A stretch of DNA of 42,099 nucleotides, taken from NCBI GenBank assembly GCA_025935195.1, contig JAICVS010000019.1, forward strand, positions 1 to 42,099. Reading direction: 5' to 3'. Source of the DNA: Ktedonobacterales bacterium (GTDB lineage Bacteria > Chloroflexota > Ktedonobacteria > Ktedonobacterales > JADMIN01). Below are positions 33,647-41,781 of this stretch, one piece after another. The position numbers and the translations under genes were made by a program. Below the pieces are notes generated by a model. It searched no databases. It worked only from the letters and a program-made list of their open reading frames with translations, and had not been told where the DNA came from. How positions within the stretch are numbered: the stretch's first letter is position 1; every line of letters starts with the position of its first letter.

Positions 33647-36049
33647 CTAGAACGTCTTGCCAGCCTTTTCGGGCGGGGCCTTGGTTTCGCCCACGGCGTA
33701 TGGGAACATCTTGGGCGCGTTGGCCGGCGTGAAGTTCTCCGTCGCGCCGGATGTGATCGCCGTCGTCGCGGCGTCCGCGCCCGCCGTGGCCGCGCTCACC
33801 GCCGCCGCCGCCCTGGCCGTCTCGGCGGTCTCGACCACAAAGGGCGTTGCCGCTGTCGTGGCCGCCGGGGTGGCGGCGAGCTTCTCGACGCGGGCGGCGC
33901 AGGCCTTGTACTCCGGAATCTTGACGGTCGGCTCGACGGCGGGGTTGGTGAGCTGGTTGGCGGCGAGCCGGTGGCCCCAGTGGTAGGGGATGAAGATCGT
34001 GTCGGGGCGGATGGTCGGCGCGATCAGCGCCTTGACCTCCATCGCGCCGCGCGGCGTGGCGACGCGCACGATCTCGTCGTTGGCGATGCCCAACTGATCG
34101 GCTAGCCGGGGGTGAATCTCCACCCACGGCTCCGGCGCCTGCGCGAGCAGGAAGCCCAGGCGGCGCGTCTGGTTGCCGCTGAGATAATGATAGACGACGC
34201 GGCCGGTGGTCAGGCGCAGCGGGAAGGACTCGCCCGGCTCCTCGGCGGGCGGCGCGTAGGGGATGGGGAACATCTTGGCGCGGCCGTCGGGGTGGGCGAA
34301 ACGCTCGGTGAAGAGGCGCGGCGTGCCGGGGGAGTCGAGCGTGGGGCAGGGCCAGAAGACGCCGCTCTGCTCGTCAATCTTCTCCCAAGTGATGCCATAG
34401 TAGTCGGAGACGCCGCCCTTGGAGGCGAGACGCAGCTCGTCCCAGATGGCGCGCACGTCGCGGTAGGGGAAGAATTTGCCACGACCGAGCCGCTCCGCCA
34501 GCTCGACGGCGATCTGCCAGTCGGGCTTGGCCTCGCCGGGTGGGGCCACCGCCTGATTGGTCTTGATGACGCGGCCCTCCAGGTTGGTGGTGGTGCCTTC
34601 GTCCTCGCACCAGACGGTGCCGGGCAGCACCACGTCGGCCAGCTCGGCGGTCTCGGAGAGGAAGAAGTCCACCACCACCAGCGGATCGAGCTGTCGCAGC
34701 GCGCGCTGGACGACGGCGTTGTCGGGCAGCGAGACCATCAGGTTGGAGCAGACGACCATGCAGCTCTTGATCGCGCCCTCGGCCATGAGATGGACCATCT
34801 CGGTGGCGGCGGCGCCCTCCCACGGCAGCTCCGCGACGGGGATGCCCCAGAGGTCGGCGATGTACTGGCGGTCCTCCGGCACGTCTATGTGGCGGTAGCC
34901 GGGGAGCTGGTTGGCTTTCTGGCCGACCTCGCGCCCGCCCTGGCCGTTGCCCTGGCCGGTGATCATCATCGCGCCGCCGCCGGGCTTACCGAGCTGGCCG
35001 CGCGCCAGCGCCAGGTTGATGCAGGCCAGCACGTTGTTGACGCCGTGGGTGCTGTGCTCGATGCCGCGCGCGTGCATGACGAGCGAGGGATCGGCGCGAC
35101 CGTAGAGGCGGGCGGCGGCGACGATGCGCTCGGCGGGTACGCCGCAGAGGCGCTCGGCGGCCTCCGGGGTGAACGGCGCGACGGCGGCGCGCACCTCGTC
35201 CCAGCCGTTGGTGCGGGCTTTCAGGTACGCCTCGTCCACCAGGCCATCCGTGATGATCTGGCGCAGCAGGGCGTTCAGGAGGGCGGGATCGGTGCCGGGC
35301 TTGACGGGCAGCCAGAGGTCGGCGGTGCGCGCGAGCGGCGTCTCGCGCGGGTCCACCACGATCAGCGCGGCGCCACGGTCGCGCGCCTGCCAGATCCACT
35401 GCATCATCACGGGGAAGCATTCGGCGACGTTGGAGCCGACGACGAGCATGGCGTTGGTGAGCGGGATGTCGGTCATGGGCAGCGGCGCGCGGTCAATGCC
35501 GAAGGCGCGGGCGTAGCCGGCGGCGGCGGATGACATGCAGAGGCGGCCGTTGTAGTCTATGTGGCGGGTGGCGAGGGCGACGCGGGCGAACTTGCCCATC
35601 ACGTAGCACTTCTCGTTGGTCATGGAGGAGCCGCTGTAGATGGCGACGGCGTCTTTGCCATGCTCGGCCTGGATGCGCTGCCAGCGCGAGACGACGTAAT
35701 CGAGCGCCTCGTCCCAGCTGGCGCGCTCCAGCGTGCCGCCCTTGCCGCCGCGACGAATCAGGGGGTAGAGCAGGCGGTCGGGGTGGCCGGCCTGCTGGTA
35801 GGCGACGACACCCTTGGGGCAGAGCTTGCCGCGGTTGTGTGGGAAGTCGCGCGCCTCGACGCCGATCACCTTGCCGTCCGCGACTTTGAGGTACATGCCG
35901 CACTGCACGCCGCAGAAGCAGCAGTGGGTCGGCACGAGCGTGTCTGGCACGCGGTTGGCGTCGGTCCAGCCGGGGGCAGGGTGGCCGGCGGACTCGAAGT
36001 CGTAGTTGAAGTCACGTTGTGGGTCGAAGAAGTCTTTATTGACGCTCAT
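33647..36049 (-). CDS. Molybdopterin oxidoreductase, NasA/NapA-like catalytic subunit
   Basis: The 800-residue enzyme of the DMSO-reductase superfamily binds one [4Fe-4S] by C43, C46, C50 and C77 (CCFCGVQCGMYL, GKLCPKG) and Mo-bis-MGD. The likely Mo ligand is C171 in GRLCMSSAAAGYARAFG, the pattern of assimilatory and periplasmic nitrate reductases rather than formate dehydrogenases. TGQGNGQGGREVGQKANQLP and the C-terminal VYHYLSGNQTRR/HWGHRLAANQLTNPAVEP complete the cofactor site. No Tat signal is present, so it is cytoplasmic. An Ala/Thr-rich tail of about 70 residues is added at the end. Nitrate is the best guess for substrate; others are possible. Confidence 0.9.
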   Translation of the reverse strand: MSVNKDFFDPQRDFNYDFESAGHPAPGWTDANRVPDTLVPTHCCFCGVQCGMYLKVADGKVIGVEARDFPHNRGKLCPKGVVAYQQAGHPDRLLYPLIRRGGKGGTLERASWDEALDYVVSRWQRIQAEHGKDAVAIYSGSSMTNEKCYVMGKFARVALATRHIDYNGRLCMSSAAAGYARAFGIDRAPLPMTDIPLTNAMLVVGSNVAECFPVMMQWIWQARDRGAALIVVDPRETPLARTADLWLPVKPGTDPALLNALLRQIITDGLVDEAYLKARTNGWDEVRAAVAPFTPEAAERLCGVPAERIVAAARLYGRADPSLVMHARGIEHSTHGVNNVLACINLALARGQLGKPGGGAMMITGQGNGQGGREVGQKANQLPGYRHIDVPEDRQYIADLWGIPVAELPWEGAAATEMVHLMAEGAIKSCMVVCSNLMVSLPDNAVVQRALRQLDPLVVVDFFLSETAELADVVLPGTVWCEDEGTTTNLEGRVIKTNQAVAPPGEAKPDWQIAVELAERLGRGKFFPYRDVRAIWDELRLASKGGVSDYYGITWEKIDEQSGVFWPCPTLDSPGTPRLFTERFAHPDGRAKMFPIPYAPPAEEPGESFPLRLTTGRVVYHYLSGNQTRRLGFLLAQAPEPWVEIHPRLADQLGIANDEIVRVATPRGAMEVKALIAPTIRPDTIFIPYHWGHRLAANQLTNPAVEPTVKIPEYKACAARVEKLAATPAATTAATPFVVETAETARAAAAVSAATAGADAATTAITSGATENFTPANAPKMFPYAVGETKAPPEKAGKTF

Positions 36050-36061
36050 GCGTGGCTCCCT

Positions 36062-37174
36062 CTAGAGAAAGCGTTTGCCCATGAGGCCGTAGTAGGCCTG
36101 GCCGCGCAGCACGCGCTTGCAGGTGGGGCAGTAGTCTTGCAGGGCGCCGTGGTCGCCGCCCAGGTCGTAGTGCTGGCCGAGATCGTTGAGCGTCGCTTTG
36201 AGGTCGGTGACGAATTGCTCGGAGGGCAGCTGCTGGCCGCAGCGCTTGCAGCGGCCGGTCTGGGGTTGGGCGCCGTAGTGCTCGATATCCTGATTGACGG
36301 TCTGGTAGAGGGTGACGCCGATGCTGGCGGGGCGCTGGATGATGTGGAAGAACTTGCCGAAAGGGATGGAGATCAGCCAGAGCACGACGACGGCCTGATG
36401 GGTGAGCGAGATGAACCAGTAGAAGCGGCCGGCAAACCAGGCGGAGTCGGCGGTGAGGGCGAGGCCGGTGACGGCGATAGCGACGAGCAGCACCAGCGGC
36501 ATGAGGTCGAAACCGAAGCGCTGGATGACGAGCAGGCCGGCGTTGACCAGGCGGCGCCAGAGGGCGATGGTGAGGCCGACGATGAGCAGCACGGCGCTGA
36601 AGTCCAGCGCGTGGAAGATGGCGAAGCCGGTGCCGGCGGCGATGGGGAAGGTGAAGATGGGGAAGCCGAAGAACCAGGCCTGGTAGCCATCGGGCGGGAT
36701 GAGCGTGAAGCGGATCCAGCCGAAGGTGAGCGGGAGGGTGACGGCGAGCGAGAGGATGACACCCCAGAAGATGCACATGTGCATGATCCAGCGCAGCGCG
36801 CCGCGCTTGAGGATGAAGGTCTGGGCGAGGATGTCGGTCCACCAGGCTTTGGGGATGAGCAGGGTGTAGCGCAGGAAGTTCTTGACGGAGAGGAAGTTGA
36901 CCCAGCCGGCCTTGAAGTAGCGCCAGGTGGGCGGGCGGCCGATCCAGAGGGTGTAGCGGTAGGCCAGCGCGGCGACGGTGAAGACGGTGGCGACGGCGTA
37001 GCCGATCAGCGCGGAGTCGAAGTCGCGCAGGCCGCGCGAGCCGATGGCGATCAGCACGATCAGGCCCAGCGCCGCCAGCGTGGCGATGATGCGCGCGGAT
37101 AACTCGGCGCGGCGCGCGGGTGTGGCGCGCTGGCCCGCCTGTGTGGCCTCTGGCGCGCGCACGGTGCGTTGCAT
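36062..37174 (-). CDS. NarI-like cytochrome b membrane subunit with zinc-ribbon tail
   Basis: The 370-residue protein has about six helices. Candidate heme ligands are H132 (RWIMHMCIFWGVI), H188 (FAIFHALDF), H259 (ISLTHQAVVV) and H277 (PFGKFFHII), the NarI/DsrM/HdrE-type pattern including the PFxKxxH motif. After the last helix a soluble region has C309-x2-C312 and C349-x2-C352, a zinc ribbon or rubredoxin-like site. It should exchange electrons with quinone and the ferredoxin subunit. The ATG at 37174 has GGAGG upstream; the frame is open to 37282. It is the first gene of the cluster, 12 bases before the molybdoenzyme gene. Confidence 0.85.
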   Translation of the reverse strand: MQRTVRAPEATQAGQRATPARRAELSARIIATLAALGLIVLIAIGSRGLRDFDSALIGYAVATVFTVAALAYRYTLWIGRPPTWRYFKAGWVNFLSVKNFLRYTLLIPKAWWTDILAQTFILKRGALRWIMHMCIFWGVILSLAVTLPLTFGWIRFTLIPPDGYQAWFFGFPIFTFPIAAGTGFAIFHALDFSAVLLIVGLTIALWRRLVNAGLLVIQRFGFDLMPLVLLVAIAVTGLALTADSAWFAGRFYWFISLTHQAVVVLWLISIPFGKFFHIIQRPASIGVTLYQTVNQDIEHYGAQPQTGRCKRCGQQLPSEQFVTDLKATLNDLGQHYDLGGDHGALQDYCPTCKRVLRGQAYYGLMGKRFL

Positions 37175-37548
37175 GTGCGGCCTCCTCATCCCTGCGCGGG
37201 CGCGCTCGCTCGCCCGTATCCGTGCTGGCCTCTGCCGCAAGAGCGATACCGCTCTTGTAGAGAGCGTACTCCATTGGGCCACGCGCCGCCCAACTCATCA
37301 TGTCACATTGTGGTCACGGTGGGTTCTCAACCTCTCTCACCCTCCCTTTGTGAGCGCAGGGGAACGCGGCGGCGACCGGCCGGTGAAAGGGGACGCGCGC
37401 GATGTGTGAGGAACCTGTGATGTGAGGCGTTGCGGGGCGTGAGGCAACTGTGAGCCGGAGCGACGATAGTGAATGGACGAGAGTGGATGCGGACCCGCGC
37501 GGGCCGACTCATTCCGTACGCGCACTATTCACGAAGGAGAAATGCTCT
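37175..37548. other. Divergent regulatory region between redox cluster and hemerythrin gene
   Basis: The 374 bases separate two divergent transcripts. Besides the dyad at 37238-37266 it holds GTGAC repeated at an 11-base interval (37302-37317, minus) and a G+C-rich stretch with several TGTGAGG/CTGTGA-like repeats (37400-37455). No clear sigma70 promoter pair was found for either side. No FNR-type TTGAT-N4-ATCAA was found. Confidence 0.4.
37238..37266. promoter_or_regulatory. Triple AGAGCG/CGCTCT dyad, operator candidate
   Basis: CAAGAGCG (37238-37245), ATAC, CGCTCTTG (37250-37257) form a near-perfect 20-base palindrome. The CGCTCT half (37250-37255) can instead pair with AGAGCG at 37261-37266. 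It lies 64-92 bases upstream of the cytochrome b start, a usual place for a regulator. Confidence 0.4.
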
Positions 37549-38055
37549 ATGCCCCGGATCACTCAGCCGCTACGCGACGAACACAAGGAGCTGCTGCCGC
37601 GCGTCGAGACGTTACGCGCGGCGGCCGACTGTATCGGCGCGGCGCCCGTTACGGAGCTTCGTGACGCGGTGGACGCGGCGTACACCTTCCTGGACGGCCA
37701 CCTCATCCCGCACGCGAAGGCGGAGGAGGCGGCGCTCTATCCAATGGTCGCGCGGATGATGGGCGCGCGCGAGGCGACGGCGACGATGATCCGCGAGCAT
37801 GTCGAGATCGGCCGCATGGTCACGGAGCTGGGCGTGTTGCGCGGGCGACTGGGCGGTGAGACGCTGACGCCGGTGACGGCGAACTATCTGCGCTACGTGC
37901 TCTACGGCCTGCACGCGCTGGTGAAGATGCACTTCTTCAATGAGGAGGAGGTGTTCCTGCCGCTGCTGGACGCGCGGCTGGGCGAGGCTGAGGCGCGCGA
38001 GCTGTTCGCGCGCATGGAGCGCGTCGCCCACGAGGCGATGGCCGGCGCGCGCTGA
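37549..38055 (+). CDS. Hemerythrin HHE cation-binding protein
   Basis: The 168-residue four-helix protein carries the HHE pattern: H12 (DEHKELL), H51 and H55 with E59 (GHLIPHAKAEE), H84 (REHVEIGRM), H122 and H128 with E132 (LHALVKMHFFNEEEVFLPLL). Such residues bind a di-iron site used for oxygen or NO sensing, storage or iron-sulfur repair. The ATG at 37549 has AAGGAG ten bases upstream; the frame is open to 37450. It is divergent from the molybdoenzyme cluster, which fits a link with nitrogen oxides or oxygen, but this is inference. Confidence 0.85.
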   Translation: MPRITQPLRDEHKELLPRVETLRAAADCIGAAPVTELRDAVDAAYTFLDGHLIPHAKAEEAALYPMVARMMGAREATATMIREHVEIGRMVTELGVLRGRLGGETLTPVTANYLRYVLYGLHALVKMHFFNEEEVFLPLLDARLGEAEARELFARMERVAHEAMAGAR

Positions 38056-38079
38056 ATTGCCTTCCCGCTCGATGGATAT

Positions 38080-38133
38080 AAAAGCCGGGCCTGGTGGGCG
38101 GCGTGAGATGCGCCATCAGGCCCGGTGTATGGG
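38080..38133. terminator. Bidirectional hairpin terminator
   Basis: CCGGGCCTG (38085-38093) and CAGGCCCGG (38117-38125) form the base of a stem extended by further pairs (GTGG...CCAT). On the minus strand it is followed by CTTTTATAT, a good terminator for the hypothetical gene ending at 38158. On plus it closes the hemerythrin gene. Confidence 0.7.
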
Positions 38134-38157
38134 CTGTCGTTCTTGAAAATGGGCGGG

Positions 38158-38607
38158 CTACGAGGCGCGCAGGCCGGCCATCGCCAGGTCAATGTCGCGC
38201 CAGACGCCGCGGCGGCGCAGCTCCAGCGTGGCCGGGATGGGGGCGGGCGCGGTGTCTTGCCGCTCCAGCCAGACGCGTAGCGCCTCGGCCCAGACCTCTT
38301 CGGGGCGGCGGCCGATCTGCTGGGCGGCGCGCGCCGTCGCCAGCACCAGCTCCGGCGCGAGGCCGTGCCGGGAGCGTTTTCGCGCCTTTCGCAGCGGGCC
38401 GGAGGCGGCGGCACGCTCGACCGCCTCGAAGTAGCGCAGCGCGCCGGCCTCCGGCCGGGGGCTGATGATGCCGCGCGGCACGCCGGCCTGGGCCAGGTGC
38501 GCCGCCTCAATCGCCCGCGCCACGCGCGGCCGGGAGGCGGAGGCCGTGCGGTCGCGCGCCGGCCATTGCTCGATCTTCGTCGTCTTGTCTCGTTTCCAGA
38601 AGCGCAT
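38158..38607 (-). CDS. Hypothetical protein
   Basis: The 149-residue basic protein starts MRFWKRDKTTKIEQWPARD, with the ATG at 38607 after GGAAGGGA; the frame is open to 38721. The middle is helical (ARVAR..EAAHLAQAGV, ALRYFEAVERAA) and the C-terminal half contains LAPELVLATARAAQQIGRRP, EEVWAEALRVWLERQD and ELRRRGVWRDIDLAMAGLRA. No signal peptide or membrane helix. The family is not recognised. It ends at a good terminator and appears monocistronic. Confidence 0.65.
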   Translation of the reverse strand: MRFWKRDKTTKIEQWPARDRTASASRPRVARAIEAAHLAQAGVPRGIISPRPEAGALRYFEAVERAAASGPLRKARKRSRHGLAPELVLATARAAQQIGRRPEEVWAEALRVWLERQDTAPAPIPATLELRRRGVWRDIDLAMAGLRAS

Positions 38608-38760
38608 CTCGCCGTTCCCTTCCGCTCTCGCGATCAATTCATGTCTCCACGGTCGCGGCGCCACGCTCGCGCGGGCCATAGAAACTAAGTTCAATATATC
38701 AGGACGCGGGAGGCGGCGCAAGGGTAACGGGATATTGGTACTGGTGTTCAGGGTTGTTGA

Positions 38761-41700
38761 TCAGCCGTCGCCGGTGAGGCGCAGCACGGGGTATTCGGCA
38801 GTCTCGTCGCGGGTGAGCGCGCCGGCGGCGATGAGGGCGTCAATCTCGCGGCGGATGCGGGCTTCGCTGGTGCCGCTGAGGGCGGCGAAGTGGGGCGAGC
38901 GGGCGGCGGAGGCGCCGGTGTTGGCGGAGCCGCGCAGGATGCGGATCAGGCCGGTGACGCCGACGGCGTAGGGCAGGTCGCGCAGGCAGGTGAGGATCGT
39001 CTCACGGATATCCGGCTCGTCGTGGGCGGCGACGCGGCCATCTTGAAGGCGCTCTTGGCGGCGGGCGCGGCGGGCCTCACGCGCGGAGACGGCGGTGCCG
39101 CGGCAGGTGTCGCAGACGCCGCAACGGGCGACGGGGAGGCGCTCGCCGAAGTGGCGGGCGATCATGCGCGGGCGGCACTCGCGCGCCTGGGTGAAGGCTT
39201 CCAGCGCGGCGATCTGGCGCTCGTGGCGCTCGGCCAGGTCGTCCAGCAGGGCGGGGAGGGTGGCGCGGCCGTCCGGCGGGGGCGGGAGCAGCTCCAAGAG
39301 CAGGTCGCGCGCGCCATCGCGATAGGCGAGCAGGCCGGCGTCGCGCCAGGCGAGCAGATGCTCTTCCAGCACGGCGGGGGTGGTCTGAAGCTGGGTGGTG
39401 AGAGCGACGAGATCGAGGGTTTGCACGTCGTTGGGACGCAGGCGCGCGGCGGCGAGGAAGGCGGTGAGGGCGGGATCGGTGGATGAGGCAGACGAGGCGG
39501 CGGGGGCGATCAAGCGGACTTCGGGGGCGCGAGGAACGTCGGGATGGCGCAGCAGGAAGCCGCAGCGTTCCAGCAGACTGAGGGCGACGCGGGCGCCGGT
39601 CTCGTCCACGCCGCGCGGGCGGTGCTGGCTGTTGGCTGGAGCGCTGGCCTGGATGGCGTCGCTGACGTCGCGCTCCAGGTCGGCGGCGGTGACACGGCCG
39701 GCACGCGCGCCGGCGGGGGCGCTGGCGCGGATGAGGTCACGGGTGGTGGCGTAGACGGCGCGCAGTGTCTCGATGGGCAATTCGTCGCCGCGGATGTGGC
39801 GGCGCAGGGCGGTGACGTCGGAGGTGGAGGCGAAGAGCACGCAGCGCGAAGGGCGGCCGTCGCGCCCGGCGCGGCCGGACTCCTGAGCGTAGGCTTCGAG
39901 CGAGCCGGGAAGCTGGTAGTGGACGATGAAGCGTACGTCGGGCTTGTCTATGCCCATGCCGAAGGCGACGGTGGCGACGACGACGCGGGCGCGGCCGGCG
40001 ATGAAGTCGTTCTGGGCGGCGTCGCGGTCGGCGCGCTCCATGCCGGCGTGGTAGTGCAGCGCGCGCACGCCGCAGCGGCGGCGCAGGAACTCCGCCACCT
40101 CTTCGCAGCCGTCGCGCGAGCGGACGTAGACGATGCCGCTGCCGGATGTCTCTTTGACGATCGCGGCCAGGGCGCGCAGGCGGTCCTCGTTGTTGGCGAC
40201 GTGGACGACCTCGTAGGCGAGGTTGGGGCGGAAGACGCCGCGATTGACAATGCGTAGCGGACGGCCGAGCGCGTCGCCGATGCTGGCGCGCACGTCGGGT
40301 GTGGCGGTGGCGGTGAGGGCGAGGACAGGGATGTGAGCGCCGCCATCCGCTTCGAGGGCGCGCAGTGCCTTGGCGATGAAGAGGTAGTCGGGGCGGAAGT
40401 CGTGGCCCCACATGCTGACGCAGTGCGCCTCGTCCACGACGAAGCGGGCGACGCCGGCGCGGCGCAGGGCGTAGACGAAGGACTGCTGGCGCAGGCGCTC
40501 CGGCGCGGCATAGACGAGCTTGTATGTGCCGGCGGCGATGTCCCGCAGGCGTCGGTCCAGCTCGTCGCGGTCCACCTGGCTGTTGACGACGGTGGCGCGC
40601 GCGCGGACGGCGGCGGGCAGCCCTTCGAGCTGGTCTTTCATCAGGGCGATGAGGGGAGAGATGAGGACGGTGGTGCCGGGGAGCAGCAGGGCGGGAAGCT
40701 GGTAGCAGAGGGACTTGCCGGCGCCGGTGGGCAGCAGGGCAAGCACGTCTTCGCCGCGCAGCACGGCGGCGATGATGGTGGATTGGCCGGGTAGGAAGCT
40801 GTCGTAGCCGAAGTGGTCGGCGAGGGCTTCCAGCAGATCGTCGCCGGGCGGCTCCTCAGGCTCGTCGGCGGTGGGCGGCGGCGCGGTGTCGTCGCCGGCT
40901 GGATCATCGTCCTGCGCATCGGCGAGCTTGGCGGCGCGGGCGATGCCGACACGGCGTGAGGCGCGCGAGAGGCGTCCGGTGGGCGATACCGCGGCTGGGT
41001 CGCCGCCATGCAGGGCCAGATCGAGCTGGAAGCGCAGCCGCTCGGCCTCGTGCGCATTCAGGGCGGCGCGGCGGGCGGCAAGCTCGTCCGCCCAGGCGGA
41101 TTCACCCAGGCGGCGGGCAATACGCAGGGCTTCGTCCAGCACCCAGGCGGAGGGGGCGTCGCCATAGGCGGCGAAGACGCGCGCCACCAGCTCGCTCGCG
41201 CTGGCGGTATCGCCCTCGCGGGCGCGACAGTCGGCCAGGCCCAGCAGGGCGCGGGTATTGTTGGGATAGAGGGCGAGCGCGCGCTGGTAGGCGGTGACGG
41301 CGGCGTGCGTGTCATCCTCGGCGAGGGCGACGGCTCCGGCGATCAGCCAGGGCGTGAGGCGGTCGCCGTCCTCGCGGGTGAGCCGCGTGGCGATGGCGCG
41401 GGCGTCTGCGATGCGGTCGAGGGCAAGGTATGCCTCGGCCAACGCCTGGTGGGCGGCGAGCGCGTCGCTGCGCTCCAGGCGCGCTTCGAGGATCGCGGCA
41501 GCGTCCGCATGGCGGCCGAGGGATGCCGCCAGCTTCGCCAGATCGTCGTCCAGCCGGACGGTGTCGCCAGCGAGTGGGCGCAGGGTGTCAAAGATGGACG
41601 CGGCGAGGGTGCGGACGCGCTCGTCGTCGTCGTAACGGGCGAAGTGGAGCGCAAGGGAACAGGCGAGGGCGACGGGCAGCCGCGCCAGCGTGGCGGCGTC

Positions 41701-41781
41701 GAGCGCGCCGTCGGGGCCGGTGAGGAGAGAGAGCAGAGACGCGGTTGTTTCAGAGCTGGTGGTAGTCAATGGTGGCCTCAT
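38761..41781 (-). CDS. RecQ-family DNA helicase with N-terminal TPR-like region
   Basis: The protein has 1006 residues; typical RecQ is about 600. Residues 1 to about 250 are helical repeats of TPR character (AVTAYQRALALYPNNTRALL, GLADCRAREG). An acidic Pro-rich linker (290-315) follows. The helicase has LLPTGAGKSLCYQLPAL (Walker A, 349-365), VVDEAHCVSMWGHDFRPDY (448-466), LALTATATP, GIVYVRSRDGCEEVAEFLRR and VAFGMGIDKPDVRFIVHY, QESGRAGRDGRPS. A zinc site follows in ECRPRMIARHFGE and CGVCDTC. It should unwind branched DNA in repair. The ATG at 41781 lacks a clear Shine-Dalgarno; the exact start is uncertain. Confidence 0.9.
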   Translation of the reverse strand: MRPPLTTTSSETTASLLSLLTGPDGALDAATLARLPVALACSLALHFARYDDDERVRTLAASIFDTLRPLAGDTVRLDDDLAKLAASLGRHADAAAILEARLERSDALAAHQALAEAYLALDRIADARAIATRLTREDGDRLTPWLIAGAVALAEDDTHAAVTAYQRALALYPNNTRALLGLADCRAREGDTASASELVARVFAAYGDAPSAWVLDEALRIARRLGESAWADELAARRAALNAHEAERLRFQLDLALHGGDPAAVSPTGRLSRASRRVGIARAAKLADAQDDDPAGDDTAPPPTADEPEEPPGDDLLEALADHFGYDSFLPGQSTIIAAVLRGEDVLALLPTGAGKSLCYQLPALLLPGTTVLISPLIALMKDQLEGLPAAVRARATVVNSQVDRDELDRRLRDIAAGTYKLVYAAPERLRQQSFVYALRRAGVARFVVDEAHCVSMWGHDFRPDYLFIAKALRALEADGGAHIPVLALTATATPDVRASIGDALGRPLRIVNRGVFRPNLAYEVVHVANNEDRLRALAAIVKETSGSGIVYVRSRDGCEEVAEFLRRRCGVRALHYHAGMERADRDAAQNDFIAGRARVVVATVAFGMGIDKPDVRFIVHYQLPGSLEAYAQESGRAGRDGRPSRCVLFASTSDVTALRRHIRGDELPIETLRAVYATTRDLIRASAPAGARAGRVTAADLERDVSDAIQASAPANSQHRPRGVDETGARVALSLLERCGFLLRHPDVPRAPEVRLIAPAASSASSTDPALTAFLAAARLRPNDVQTLDLVALTTQLQTTPAVLEEHLLAWRDAGLLAYRDGARDLLLELLPPPPDGRATLPALLDDLAERHERQIAALEAFTQARECRPRMIARHFGERLPVARCGVCDTCRGTAVSAREARRARRQERLQDGRVAAHDEPDIRETILTCLRDLPYAVGVTGLIRILRGSANTGASAARSPHFAALSGTSEARIRREIDALIAAGALTRDETAEYPVLRLTGDG

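Noticed and set aside
35561-37102. 513-residue open frame on plus
   Set aside because: It crosses antisense the molybdoenzyme and cytochrome genes; Glu/Gly/Asp-rich shadow frame in G+C-rich DNA.
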